In this document: in pieces, positions 52,351 through 61,747 of the stretch
Layout: each line of letters starts with the position of its first letter
How positions within the stretch are numbered: position 1 is the stretch's first letter
DNA from: Nostoc sp. NIES-4103
Lineage (GTDB): Bacteria > Cyanobacteriota > Cyanobacteriia > Cyanobacteriales > Nostocaceae
Direction: 5' to 3'
Length of the DNA stretch: 64,000 nucleotides
Assembly (NCBI RefSeq): GCF_002368335.1
Contig: NZ_AP018288.1
Location: 1,007,750-1,071,749, forward strand
Program-made: the position numbers and the translations under genes
The notes under the pieces: model-generated
Told to the model about the DNA's origin: nothing
The model's database searches: none
Seen by the model: only the letters and a program-made list of their open reading frames with translations

Positions 52351-53288
52351 CTCCTAAATATATCAACTTTAAAGTGAAATGGTATAACATTCCCCTTATC
52401 TCCCTCGCTACCTTTGAATGCAACTCAGTACAAATCCGCTTAAATATTTTTTATTAAGTTTAGATGAATTTTTTTTGGTTGAATGAAAATTGTGGGCATG
52501 AAGTAAATAAGCCTAAGTTATCAAATCTTATTATTTGTGAACAGAGAAAATATTTTGGTATCAAAATAATTTAAAAAGTGATTCAAAAAATAGTCAATTT
52601 TTTAATGATTTACTGCAATTTTTAGAAAAATACCAGTACTTATATAAATCTATTCAATTGGAATTTATCAGAATACTAAAACAGGTTAAAAGTTATATTA
52701 ACTAATAAATTAAAGATTCAGTAAAGAAATTTATACGTAATTCTATTTATGATAAATAAATAACTATAGCAATCCGAAATCATTCGTGAGATGGAAAAAG
52801 TTCATAAATACCTACTTGTTATGTTCGTATTTTCTTACTTGCAATTCGGATTGATATATCATTAATCAAATAAAAACTGGATAAATTGCCAAAAATAATC
52901 GATTGATTAAAAACAACCTGTGCAATTTTTCTGGTCAAAACCTGATGGGAAATGTCCGTAAATTAGGCTTTAATTCTTGCTTTATAAATCTTATGGATTA
53001 ATTTGAGGACACATATATTAAAGGCTTACTAAAGCTTAACAAGCTATATATCAACATTTTTCAATTAGACCAAAACAATTCTAAATAGGGTGTAAGTATG
53101 GGGTGGTACTGGAATTATACGACGTAGTGGCGCTGGCTGGTGTGCAGTGTTCGATGGCGATCGCCTTATTACTTATTAACTGACGAAATTCAGCACATGG
53201 TGAGAGTGGGATGAGACTAGATGTGAAATTTCAAGTTTTTTGACCTGACCAACAACACAAACAAAAACAACTTGGAGAATCAGCAACA

Positions 53289-56200
53289 ATGGTGAATGCG
53301 TTTTTGAGCTTATCTGACCTCAACGGCAGCAACGGCTTCGTGATTAACGGTATTAATACAGGTGACTTCTCAGGCGGCTCCGTCAGCGGTGCGGGGGACA
53401 TCAACGGCGACGGCATTGACGACCTGATTATCGGGGCGTCTGGTGCCGACCCCAACGGTCAGAGTGATGCAGGGTCAAGCTACGTAGTGTTTGGCAGCAG
53501 CGGTGGCTTTGGTGCCAGTTTCAACCTCGCTGAGTTGGATGGCAGCAACGGCTTTGTGATTAACGGTATTGATGCGCGTGACCGCTCAGGCACCTCCGTC
53601 AGCGATGCGGGAGACTTCAACGGCGACGGCTTCGACGACCTGATTATCAGCGCAAGATATAGCTATACTTACGCATATACTTATGGTGCAGACGAGAGCT
53701 ATGTGCTGTTTGGTAGCAGCAGTGGCTTTGATGCCAGTCTCAACCTCTCATCCCTAGATGGCAGTAACGGCTTTGTGATTAATTACACGCCAGCCAGTTC
53801 AGTCAGCAGTGCGGGAGACATCAACAGTGATGGCTTTGACGACGTGATTATCGGGAAAAGAGGGTTTATCGTTGATGAGGGATATAATTACACTATTATT
53901 TCCTCGGGGTCAAGCTACGTGGTGTTTGGTAACAGCAGTGGCTTCACCAACAGATCCCTGATTGGCAGCGCAGGCAACTCCGTCAGCAGTGCGGGAGACT
54001 TCAACGGCGACGGCTTCGACGACCTGATTATCAGCGCAAGATATGCCCAGAGTTATAGAGGGTCAAGCTACGTGGTGTTTGGCAGCATCAGTGGCATCAG
54101 TAGCTCTGACCTCCCGTCTCTAAATGGCAGCAACGGCTTTGTGATTAACGGCATTAATATAGGTGACAACTCAGGCTACTCCGTCAGCAATGCGGGGGAC
54201 TTCAACGGCGACGGCTTCGACGACCTGATTATCGGCGCACCTGGTGCTGACTTCAACGGTCAGTTTGATGCAGGGCAGAGCTATGTGGTGTTTGGTAGTA
54301 GCAGTGGCTTTGATGCCAGCCTCAACCTCGCTGAGTTGGATGGCAGCAACGGCTTTGTGATTAACGGTATTAATACAGGTGACTTCTCAGGTCGCTTTGT
54401 CAGCAGTGCGGGGGACTTCAACGGGGACGGCTTCGACGACCTGATTATTAGCGCACCTGGTGCCGATCCTAACGGTCAGAATAATGCAGGGCAGAGCTAT
54501 GTGGTGTTTGGTAGCAGCAGCGTTTTTGCCAGTCTCAACCTCTCGTCCCTGGATGGCAGCAACGGCTTTGTGATTAACGGTATTGACGCGGATGACCGCT
54601 CAGGTAGCTCTGTCAGCAGTGCGGGGGATATCAACGGCGACGGCTTCGACGACTTGATTATTGGGGCAGGTGGTGCCGACCCCAACGGTCAGTCATTTGC
54701 AGGGTCAAGCTACGTGGTGTTTGGCTTTGCCGCTCCCACGCCGACTAATCGAGCGCCAATTGCGGTTAACGACACGGTGACTACGGACGAAGACACCGGC
54801 GTAAATATTTCAGTTTTAGCTAACGACAGCGACCCAGACAATAAGGCTTTAACGGTTACTAGTGTTAACGGTAGTCCAATTACTGTTGGCACTGCCATTA
54901 CCCTGATTTCAGGTGCTTTAGTTACCCTGAATGCTGATGGCACTTTCACCTACGACCCCAACAATCAATTTGGAGGTTTACGTGCTGGTCAAACCGCAAC
55001 TGACAGCTTTACTTACACTGTCAGTAATGGCAGCTTGACTAATATAGCTACCGTCAGCCTGACCATTAACGGAGCAGATGATACAAGCTTTGTTGGTTCG
55101 GTTTTCAACCTCTCTGACCTAGATGGCAGCAACGGCTTTGTAATTAACGGCATTGATGAGCTTGACAACTCAGGCTTCTTTGTCAGTAGTGCCGGGGACA
55201 TCAACGGCGACGGCATCGACGATCTGATTATCGGGGCATTCGGTTCCAGTTCACAATATCGGCCATCTATACCGGAAAGCTACGTGGTGTTTGGCAGTAG
55301 AGATTTCTCTAAAACCAGACTCAACCTCGCTGAGTTGGATGGCAGCAACGGCTTTGTGATTAACGGCATTGCTGGGGATACCCCCTCGTTGTTCTCCGTC
55401 AGCAATGCGGGGGACATCAACGGCGACGGCTTCGACGACATAATTATCGGGATACCCAATACTTCCCCCAACAGTCAGTTTAATGCAGGGCAGAGCTATG
55501 TGGTGTTTGGTAGTAGCAGTGGCTTTGATGCCAGCCTCAACCTCTCTGAGTTGAATGGCAGCAACGGCTTCGTGATTAACGGCATTGGTATAGATGACGG
55601 CTCAGGCTTTTCCATCAGCAGTGCGGGGGACTTCAACGGCGACGGCATCTCAGATCTGATTATTGGGGCACCATATGCCGACCCCAACGGTCAGTCTCGT
55701 GCAGGGTCAAGCTATGTGGTGTTTGGCAGCAGCAGTGGCTTCGGTGCCAGTCTCGACCTGTCGTCCCTGGATGGTAGCAACGGCTTTGTGATTAACGGTA
55801 TTAATACAGGTGACTACTCAGGCATCTCTGTCAGCAGTGCAGGGGATGTCAACGGCGACGGCTTCGACGACCTAATTATTGGGGCACCAAATGCCGACCC
55901 CAATGGTCAGAGTTATGCAGGTGCAGGGTCAAGCTATGTGGTGTTTGGCAGCAGCAGTGGCTTCGGTGCCAGTCTCAACCTCGCTGAGTTGGATGGCAGC
56001 AACGGCTTTGTGATTAACGGTATTGATAATTATGACCGCTCAGGCTTTTCCGTCAGCAGTGCGGGGGATATCAACGGCGATGGCATCTCAGACCTGATTA
56101 TTGGGGCACCAGATGCCGACCCCAACGGTCAGTCTCGTGCAGGGTCGAGCTACGTGGTGTTTGGTAGCAGCAGTGGCTTTGGTGCCAGTCTCAACCTCGC

Positions 56201-57947
56201 TGAGTTGGATGGCAGCAACGGCTTTGTGATTAATGGCATTGATGTACTTGACCGCTCAGGCCACTTCGTCAGCAATGCGGGGGATATCAACGGCGATGGC
56301 ATTGATGACTTGATTATCGGGGCAAGATATGCCGACCCCAACGGACAATATGATGCAGGGTCGAGCTACGTGGTGTTTGGCAGCAGTAGTGGCTTTGGTG
56401 CCAGTCTCAACCTCGCTGAGTTGGATGGCAGCAACGGCTTTGTGATTAACGGCATTGATGCGAATGACCTCTCTGGTCGCTCTGTCAGCAGCGCGGGGGA
56501 CATCAACGGCGATGGCATCTCAGACCTGATTATCGGGGCTAGTGGTGCCGACCCAAACGGTGAGTTCAATGCAGGGTCGAGCTACGTGGTGTTTGGCTTT
56601 GCAACTGCTGCTACCATTAATGAAGATACTGCCGTTAACATCCTTGCCAGCAATATTCTACGTAGATATACAGACATTGATGGCGATACTTTATTCATAA
56701 GTAACTTCACCAACCCCAGCAACGGCACACTCACCTTCAACAACAACAGCACCCCAGACAACCCCAGCGACGACTTCTTTATCTACACCCCCAACGCCAA
56801 CTACAACGGCAGCGACAGTTTCACCTTCACTGTTAGTGATGGCAATGGCGGCAGCATTACGGGTACTTTTAACCTCAATGTCAAGTCTGTGAATGATGCA
56901 CCAACTTTAGCTCAGGCTATTGCCGACCAAACAGTCACACTTAACAGTACTTTTAACTTCACTATCCCTGCAAATACCTTCAGTGATGTCGATGCAGGCG
57001 ACATTCTCACCTACTCTGCCACCAATGAAAATGGTGATGCATTACCAAGCTGGCTCAGCTTCAATGCTGCAACTCGTACCTTCACTGGCACACCAAACAG
57101 CGAGAATGTAGGTATTTTCAATATCAAAATTACAGCTAGCGATATTGCAGGAGCAACCGCACAAGATATTTTCGCCCTCACAGTCAGTGGTACTAACGTC
57201 ATCAATGGTACTGACGCTAATGATACTCTCATTGGTGGTGCAGGCAATGATATTCTTGACGGGGGTGCGGGAAGCGATCGCCTAATCGGTGGTACAGGCA
57301 ACGATACTTACATTGTTGATACTATCCGCGATGTCGTCGTTGAAAATGCAGGTGCTGGTGAAGATACTGTCCAGTCTGCTGTAAATTACACACTTACTGC
57401 AAACATAGAATATTTAATCCTGACTGGAACAGCCAACACCAATGGCACTGGCAATGACTTAGACAATAGTCTCACTGGTAATAGTGGTAACAATCTGCTC
57501 AAGGGACTTGCTGGTAATGATACACTTTTGGGCAACGCTGGTGATGACACTTTAATTGGTGGATCTGGTAATGATATTCTCACTGGAGGAGAGGGAAGCG
57601 ATCGCTTTTTGTTCGGCAGTGGTGCTGCTTTTACTGATAGCAGTTTCGGTGTCGATACCATTACAGATTTTGTCAAAGGAACGGACAAAATAGTTTTAAG
57701 TAGAACTTCTTTCAATGCTCTGAGCAATCATTTAAATCCTGCAAAATTTTCCACCATCAACACAGAGATTGCCAATGAAGCAAGTGTAGCTGGTGCTAGC
57801 AGTAGCAAGATTGTTTACAACTTGGCTACAGGCAATTTACTATACAACCCCAATGGTACAACTGCTGGTTTGGACAATGGGGGATTATTTGCCACGCTGA
57901 CTGGAATACCAAACCTTGATACTAATGATTTTGTTATTTCAGCTTGA
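53289..57947 (+). CDS. giant FG-GAP / cadherin-like / RTX secreted protein
   Basis: A 1552-residue extracellular protein. It has two groups of seven FG-GAP blades (about 1-485 and 597-1100), each blade with the calcium-binding core GDINGDGIDDLIIGA. They are separated by a VCBS/cadherin-like domain (about 487-597). Then follow another cadherin-like domain (about 1105-1200), a putative Ig-like domain (about 1200-1300), RTX nonapeptides GGAGNDILDGGAG (about 1304-1437) and a C-terminal tail with FGVDTITDFVKG. There is no signal peptide; RTX repeats and the tail suggest type I secretion. Seven FG-GAP blades is the number forming an integrin-alpha-type propeller. Adjacent blades have a 216-bp period and are nearly identical at DNA level. 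Adhesion or matrix function is inferred. GGAGA lies before ATG 53289. Confidence 0.85.
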   Translation: MVNAFLSLSDLNGSNGFVINGINTGDFSGGSVSGAGDINGDGIDDLIIGASGADPNGQSDAGSSYVVFGSSGGFGASFNLAELDGSNGFVINGIDARDRSGTSVSDAGDFNGDGFDDLIISARYSYTYAYTYGADESYVLFGSSSGFDASLNLSSLDGSNGFVINYTPASSVSSAGDINSDGFDDVIIGKRGFIVDEGYNYTIISSGSSYVVFGNSSGFTNRSLIGSAGNSVSSAGDFNGDGFDDLIISARYAQSYRGSSYVVFGSISGISSSDLPSLNGSNGFVINGINIGDNSGYSVSNAGDFNGDGFDDLIIGAPGADFNGQFDAGQSYVVFGSSSGFDASLNLAELDGSNGFVINGINTGDFSGRFVSSAGDFNGDGFDDLIISAPGADPNGQNNAGQSYVVFGSSSVFASLNLSSLDGSNGFVINGIDADDRSGSSVSSAGDINGDGFDDLIIGAGGADPNGQSFAGSSYVVFGFAAPTPTNRAPIAVNDTVTTDEDTGVNISVLANDSDPDNKALTVTSVNGSPITVGTAITLISGALVTLNADGTFTYDPNNQFGGLRAGQTATDSFTYTVSNGSLTNIATVSLTINGADDTSFVGSVFNLSDLDGSNGFVINGIDELDNSGFFVSSAGDINGDGIDDLIIGAFGSSSQYRPSIPESYVVFGSRDFSKTRLNLAELDGSNGFVINGIAGDTPSLFSVSNAGDINGDGFDDIIIGIPNTSPNSQFNAGQSYVVFGSSSGFDASLNLSELNGSNGFVINGIGIDDGSGFSISSAGDFNGDGISDLIIGAPYADPNGQSRAGSSYVVFGSSSGFGASLDLSSLDGSNGFVINGINTGDYSGISVSSAGDVNGDGFDDLIIGAPNADPNGQSYAGAGSSYVVFGSSSGFGASLNLAELDGSNGFVINGIDNYDRSGFSVSSAGDINGDGISDLIIGAPDADPNGQSRAGSSYVVFGSSSGFGASLNLAELDGSNGFVINGIDVLDRSGHFVSNAGDINGDGIDDLIIGARYADPNGQYDAGSSYVVFGSSSGFGASLNLAELDGSNGFVINGIDANDLSGRSVSSAGDINGDGISDLIIGASGADPNGEFNAGSSYVVFGFATAATINEDTAVNILASNILRRYTDIDGDTLFISNFTNPSNGTLTFNNNSTPDNPSDDFFIYTPNANYNGSDSFTFTVSDGNGGSITGTFNLNVKSVNDAPTLAQAIADQTVTLNSTFNFTIPANTFSDVDAGDILTYSATNENGDALPSWLSFNAATRTFTGTPNSENVGIFNIKITASDIAGATAQDIFALTVSGTNVINGTDANDTLIGGAGNDILDGGAGSDRLIGGTGNDTYIVDTIRDVVVENAGAGEDTVQSAVNYTLTANIEYLILTGTANTNGTGNDLDNSLTGNSGNNLLKGLAGNDTLLGNAGDDTLIGGSGNDILTGGEGSDRFLFGSGAAFTDSSFGVDTITDFVKGTDKIVLSRTSFNALSNHLNPAKFSTINTEIANEASVAGASSSKIVYNLATGNLLYNPNGTTAGLDNGGLFATLTGIPNLDTNDFVISA

Positions 57948-57991
57948 TACCGTTGATTTCATCGAAACATTTGCTACAAGGAGGAGAATTC

Positions 57992-58708
57992 ATGTTTAAA
58001 TTGCTGAGTTTTGCTGTGGTTAGTGTTGTTGGTTTAACGCTGACACCAACAACAGTTAGCGCTGCTGTACTCAATGGTAGTTTTGAAACAGGTGATTTCA
58101 GCAACTGGATAACCACAGGACAAACAACTGTTGAGGATTTTAACTTTGGTGTTACTCCTGCTGATGCTGGTTATCAAGCTGTTCTAGAAACTCTTCAGGA
58201 TACTACAACTGTCAGTGGTTCAGACTTGGAAAGCTTCTTGGGATTATCTAATGGTAGTTTAACAACAGATGGAGTGATTGAAGGTTCTGCGATTAAACAA
58301 ACAATTGTTGCCTCTTCGGGAGATATTTTGAGTTTCTCATGGAATTTTTTAACTGATCAAGTGCCACCAGACTCGACTTTTAACGATTTTGCCTTTTTTA
58401 GTCTGGGCAATACCGTTAGTTCTTTGGCAGATACGTTTACGCCTACAACTATTTCTTTTTCTCGTTTGGCTCTTGAAACGGGATATCAGACTTATTCTTA
58501 CACCATTCCTGTGGCTGGAACATATACTCTCGGATTTGGCGTTGTTGATGCCGGCGATAGTGCTGTGAATTCTGCTTTAGTGATTGATAATGTGAAATTA
58601 CAAGCTGTTGATGAGTCAATGAGTTCAACAGGAGTTGCAGCAGCTATGGCTTTGGGTGTTTGGTTGCAAACAAAAGCAAGAAAACGTTCTCACAAGAGGC
58701 AAAAATAG
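57992..58708 (+). CDS. PEP-CTERM-like exported protein
   Basis: A 238-residue protein with a signal peptide (MFKLLSFAVVSVVGLTLTPTTVSA) and a beta-sandwich-like domain starting NGSFETGDFSNWITTG, a start common in cyanobacterial exosortase substrates. The C-terminus has VDESMSSTGVAAAMALGVWL then the basic KARKRSHKRQK, i.e. the layout of a PEP-CTERM sorting signal with VDES in place of VPEP. It should be exported and anchored or processed by an exosortase-like enzyme, if the signal is functional. ATG 57992 is preceded by GGAGGAG; an upstream TTG frame is rejected. It follows the giant RTX protein by 44 bp and is probably co-transcribed. Confidence 0.78.
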   Translation: MFKLLSFAVVSVVGLTLTPTTVSAAVLNGSFETGDFSNWITTGQTTVEDFNFGVTPADAGYQAVLETLQDTTTVSGSDLESFLGLSNGSLTTDGVIEGSAIKQTIVASSGDILSFSWNFLTDQVPPDSTFNDFAFFSLGNTVSSLADTFTPTTISFSRLALETGYQTYSYTIPVAGTYTLGFGVVDAGDSAVNSALVIDNVKLQAVDESMSSTGVAAAMALGVWLQTKARKRSHKRQK

Positions 58709-58748
58709 AACATCGATTCAGTCTGTGATATCAAGTCCGGTTACTTAT

Positions 58749-58840
58749 AGGACTTACGCACTCGTGACAAAAAACTAAGCTTTTGAGATTACTTCACTTC
58801 GCTCGTAATGACGTAAAATCATAGCCCATGCGTAAGTCCT
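58749..58840. mobile_element. 92-bp MITE, copy B (AGGACTTACGCA ends)
   Basis: Opposite orientation to copy A (38442-38533), with five differences in 92 bp. Ends AGGACTTACGCA / TGCGTAAGTCCT. It lies 40 bp after the PEP-CTERM-like gene. Confidence 0.8.
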
Positions 58841-58845
58841 GACTT

Positions 58846-58920
58846 AGTTACGATTCCCACAGTCATTGCACCCCACCCCAAACCCCTACCCGTAAACGGG
58901 TAGGGGTTTTCCCACACCCT
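58846..58920. repeat. CCCCACCCC hairpin repeat, copy 2
   Basis: AGTTACGATTCCCACAGTCA, CCCCACCCCAAACCCC and the dyad CTACCCGTAAACGGGTAG. Related to 39575-39666. Here it is directly next to the MITE. Confidence 0.65.
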
Positions 58921-58945
58921 ACACCCTGCGCCAACGGCGCTTTAA

Positions 58946-59320
58946 CTATAAGCCGACTAATTCCCGTGATTCAAAATCTGTAAGTTGTTGAGCGATCGCT
59001 AATCTTGCTTCTAGTTTTGCTACACTAAACTGGTTACGCAGATATTCCAAATGGGCAAAGGTATTTGCTCTTTCAAGAGTTAATTGAATTTGCATATCTA
59101 TTGCCTTTTGATATTCATGATTCACAACCAACACTTCAAAGCGACGTGCTTTACGTTGAGCATCATTTTTTAAATCCATATCAAAGGCAGCCGCGCGATC
59201 CGCATTCCCTTCAAATCGGTTAATCTGTTGCTGAACTGCCATCAATTGAGAATCTAGTTCATTCATCCGTTGGGCAGCTTGTGCTATTGCACTTGGATAA
59301 TGACTAAGTTGCATCATCAA
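58946..59320 (-). CDS. small coiled-coil protein of unknown function
   Basis: A 124-residue mostly helical protein (AQRMNELDSQLMAVQQQINR, then LKNDAQRKARRFEVLV and LEARLAIAQQLTDFESRELV). Charged and glutamine-rich heptads suggest a coiled coil. There is no signal peptide or membrane segment. I do not recognise the family. It lies downstream of the 96-residue gene with a LexA box and is separated from it by a 105-bp MITE-like insertion, so the two may once have formed one operon. Confidence 0.6.
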   Translation of the reverse strand: MMMQLSHYPSAIAQAAQRMNELDSQLMAVQQQINRFEGNADRAAAFDMDLKNDAQRKARRFEVLVVNHEYQKAIDMQIQLTLERANTFAHLEYLRNQFSVAKLEARLAIAQQLTDFESRELVGL

Positions 59321-59350
59321 ATAATATTCCTTGGCGAAAATCTTGACAAA

Positions 59351-59455
59351 TATAGCTAGGGACTAGGGACTGGGGACTGGTGACTGGGTGAAAAGTCTTT
59401 TCGTGTCTGGGTTTTATCATCTGTTGATGTCCTAACACTACTGGCGACAGCTATA
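59351..59455. mobile_element. 105-bp MITE-like element, copy 2 (TATAGCT ends)
   Basis: Same 105-bp length as 1671-1775, ends TATAGCT / AGCTATA, GGGGACT heptamers in the left part. It lies between two small minus-strand genes. Confidence 0.7.
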
Positions 59456-59541
59456 AAATTAGCTATAATGGTGATGAAGAGCAAAAATTCAAAAGTTTGC
59501 ATTTTGAATTTTTAAATGATTTTCGCGCCCTGCTTTTTTAA

Positions 59542-59832
59542 TTACGCTACTTCCCTCAGTGGTGATGAGACAGCTACTTCTGGGAATGAAAGCGAAAGTT
59601 GTTCAGCTTGTGGAACCGCTGCTTGCTCTAACACCTGTACTTCAATATTTACACTGACTAAATAACTGCCTGTATCAGCACCCACTGCTTCGGCGATTAA
59701 TTTCGCAATGTCCGGGCGTTTTGCAGTCAATGGGTCACGTAAGATGCACCGATCCCATTCGTGCTTGGCAGTTGGGTTGAGGCTGAGAATGTAATGTTTA
59801 ATCATCTGACTAACCCTTAAATCCATCTTCAC
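59542..59832 (-). CDS. small protein of unknown function under a LexA-type box
   Basis: A 96-residue soluble protein: LRVSQMIKHYILSLNPTAKHEWDRC, then DIAKLIAEAVGADTGSYLVS (quoted as short motifs KHEWDRC and EAVGADTGSYL). I do not recognise the family. Start candidates are GTG 59832, ATG 59826 and a later ATG at MIKHY; the middle one is typical. A canonical -10 (TATAAT) and a palindrome matching the LexA box of Nostoc species lie upstream, so it is probably DNA-damage inducible. Confidence 0.65.
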   Translation of the reverse strand: MKMDLRVSQMIKHYILSLNPTAKHEWDRCILRDPLTAKRPDIAKLIAEAVGADTGSYLVSVNIEVQVLEQAAVPQAEQLSLSFPEVAVSSPLREVA

Positions 59833-59888
59833 AGAAGACTGTCACACAGCCGTTTTGTACTGCACTCGGCTTTGTGGAAGCTATATCT

Positions 59889-59907
59889 ATTATAGTACAT
59901 TTGTACT
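59889..59907 (-). promoter_or_regulatory. promoter with LexA-type operator
   Basis: On the minus strand: AGTACAAATGTACT (59894-59907), then TATAAT (59889-59894). The 14-mer fits the LexA consensus RGTACNNNDGTWCB reported for Anabaena/Nostoc at all specified positions and overlaps the -10 box, the position of a repressor. It lies about 60 bp upstream of the 96-residue gene. Confidence 0.65.
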
Positions 59908-59916
59908 GTACTGGGA

Positions 59917-60020
59917 AGATGAGGGGATGAGGGGGATGATGGGGATGAGGGGGATGAGGGGGGTGAGGAGATGGGGGGAATAACAACTAACTCTTAACTC
60001 CTCACTCCTCACTCCTCGCT
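59917..60020. repeat. GGGGATGA tandem repeats and CTCACTC repeats
   Basis: GATGAGGGGGATGATGGGGA units (59917-59975) followed by CTAACTC/CTCACTC heptamers (59986-60018). They separate two minus-strand genes. Confidence 0.65.
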
Positions 60021-60025
60021 TTTAA

Positions 60026-61747
60026 CTAATTTTCTTTGCCATTTGTCTGATTGTTAAGCAACTGCACGTCATTCACCCAAATTGCTTGTTGAGGGACAGG
60101 AATTGAAATTCCGGCTTTGTCTAAGGTAATTTTCAAGCGGCGGCGGTACTCTCGTGCCACATCCCATTGCTTGAGTGGCTGTGTTTTAATCCATACACGT
60201 ATAATCAAACCGCGATCGCCAAAATTATCTATTCCCAAAACTTGCGGTGTTTCTAAAATTTGATGTTGCCATTTTGGGTCTTGATCCATCTCTATGGCTA
60301 CAGTACCAATCAATTGCAAAGCATGGTCAATATCAGTCTCATAGGCAATGGGAATCGTCAAATCAGCCCTTGCCCAACGGCTAGAAAGATTGGCAACAAT
60401 TTTAATTTCACTGTTGGGAATCGTAATCAAGCGTCCTTCTGAATCTCGCAGTTGGGTCATCCGCAGATTCAAATTTTCTACTAAACCTCCCACATTTCCC
60501 ACAGCAATCACATCGCCTAAAGCATACTGGTCTTCGATGATGATCAAAAACCCATTAATCGCATCTTTAATCAAGTTTTGCGAAGCTAGAGACACCGCAA
60601 CACCAACTAAACTGGCACCAGCTAGCAAGGGAACGATATCTACACCCAACGAGACTAAGGCTAGTAGAATACCTACGCCTACCCAAACAATAGTGACAAT
60701 ACTTTTAGTCACACCAGAAAATGTGGAAACTCGCAGTTGCAAACGTTCAGAAGTTTCTGAACTCAATAAAGCACCACTGCTGATCAAAGTCGTGGTGAAG
60801 CGGTCAATCAGTGCATAACTCAAACGAATTGCCACATAAGTTCCCAATGCCACCACAGCCAATCTCAAAGGAATTTGGGCAGCTGTGAGCATAGCTATTT
60901 GAAACGGTCGTGTATAGGGAAATAGACCCAAGATTATGAAACTGCCGCTTCCCCAAATCCCTGCTTGAGTGAGCTGATACAGTCGTTTTTTGACTTCTAC
61001 AAGATGGCGATGTTGTTGTTGATTGAGTTGTGTTGTAATTGGTTGTGCTGTCTTTTGAGCCTGGTGAGTCGGCTTGAATAAATAATTTTTGGAACGATGC
61101 TGCCAAACATATACACCCCAGCTTGTGGCAATCACTAGTAACCCAATGCCAGCAGCAATTTTACCTTGGTTGATTAAAAATTGAGTTTGTCGTTCTTGTC
61201 TTGCTTGTTTGAGATAGTCTTGCAACTTGTCAGTAATTTGATTTGCCGATATAAATGGATCTTCCTTCCGCAGTTGAGCATCCTCGGAAGTAATGGTCAT
61301 TAGGTATTGATTGTTAACATAAATGACTGGTGATCCATTTAATTTCCGAGTTTCTACCTTGGCTTCTGTGGTAGGCGATCGCAAATAATTTTCAGTTATC
61401 TGATCCAAATTCTGTTGGATATCTTGTGAACGTTCGGGAAAATTGGTTTTTGTGGCCGCTATCTGAAATAACTGGCGACCGTCCAAATAAATCCACCCAG
61501 AAACAATTCTGTTATCTGAGTCATTACTTTGATTGTTGGGAGTTTGAATTTGAGGTAAAAAGGGAATTTGCGGTGTGGCCTTTGGCATAGGCGCAACAGT
61601 TAACACCATTGACCCTGCGATCGTCCCTATTACCCCCCAACACAAACTTTGTTTGTGTTGCACTCGCCTCAAAGGCGAGTGGGAGGCTTTATTAGAAGCC
61701 TCCGGGCGTAGGACGCGCTTTGCGATCGCCAAAAATTGTAAGCGCAC
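60026..61747 (-). CDS. MscS-type mechanosensitive ion channel
   Basis: A 573-residue inner-membrane channel. Visible are a signal-like N-terminus, an extracytoplasmic region (about 60-185), a TM at about 198-215 (GIGLLVIATSWGVYVW), three to four further TMs (about 265-390) and the MscS core. The core pore helix includes LAGASLVGVAVSLASQNLIKDAINGFLIIIEDQ (quoted in part: ASLVGVAVSLASQNLIKD), the beta domain has GDVIAVGNVGGLVENLNLR, and the C-terminus has GISIPVPQQ. It gates on membrane tension to release solutes. GTG 61747 has an ideal ribosome site (AAGGAGG, 7 nt). Codons for about residues 15-37 consist of palindromic repeats. Confidence 0.88.
   Translation of the reverse strand: MRLQFLAIAKRVLRPEASNKASHSPLRRVQHKQSLCWGVIGTIAGSMVLTVAPMPKATPQIPFLPQIQTPNNQSNDSDNRIVSGWIYLDGRQLFQIAATKTNFPERSQDIQQNLDQITENYLRSPTTEAKVETRKLNGSPVIYVNNQYLMTITSEDAQLRKEDPFISANQITDKLQDYLKQARQERQTQFLINQGKIAAGIGLLVIATSWGVYVWQHRSKNYLFKPTHQAQKTAQPITTQLNQQQHRHLVEVKKRLYQLTQAGIWGSGSFIILGLFPYTRPFQIAMLTAAQIPLRLAVVALGTYVAIRLSYALIDRFTTTLISSGALLSSETSERLQLRVSTFSGVTKSIVTIVWVGVGILLALVSLGVDIVPLLAGASLVGVAVSLASQNLIKDAINGFLIIIEDQYALGDVIAVGNVGGLVENLNLRMTQLRDSEGRLITIPNSEIKIVANLSSRWARADLTIPIAYETDIDHALQLIGTVAIEMDQDPKWQHQILETPQVLGIDNFGDRGLIIRVWIKTQPLKQWDVAREYRRRLKITLDKAGISIPVPQQAIWVNDVQLLNNQTNGKEN
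61638..61703. repeat. three consecutive perfect palindromes inside the MscS gene
   Basis: 61638-61660: CAACACAAAC-TTT-GTTTGTGTTG. 61661-61681: CACTCGCCT-CAA-AGGCGAGTG. 61682-61703: GGAGGCTT-TATTAG-AAGCCTCC. They lie end to end and encode a stretch near residue 15-37 of the channel (SHSPLRRVQHKQSLCWG). The sequence looks like an in-frame repetitive extragenic palindrome insertion. Confidence 0.75.

Noticed and set aside
52151..52423. Frames of 62-68 codons on both strands
   Set aside because: They lie within the palindrome-rich mosaic repeat and share peptides typical of translated repeats.
54497..57727. Many minus-strand frames with repeating MPLITKPLLPS peptides
   Set aside because: They are antisense reflections of the FG-GAP repeats in the giant RTX gene.
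57386..57727. 113-codon minus-strand frame
   Set aside because: Antisense to RTX nonapeptide repeats; composition reflects the repeat.
53289..57947. CRISPR-like or phage tail repeats
   Set aside because: The 216-bp periodicity is coding and corresponds to FG-GAP blades.
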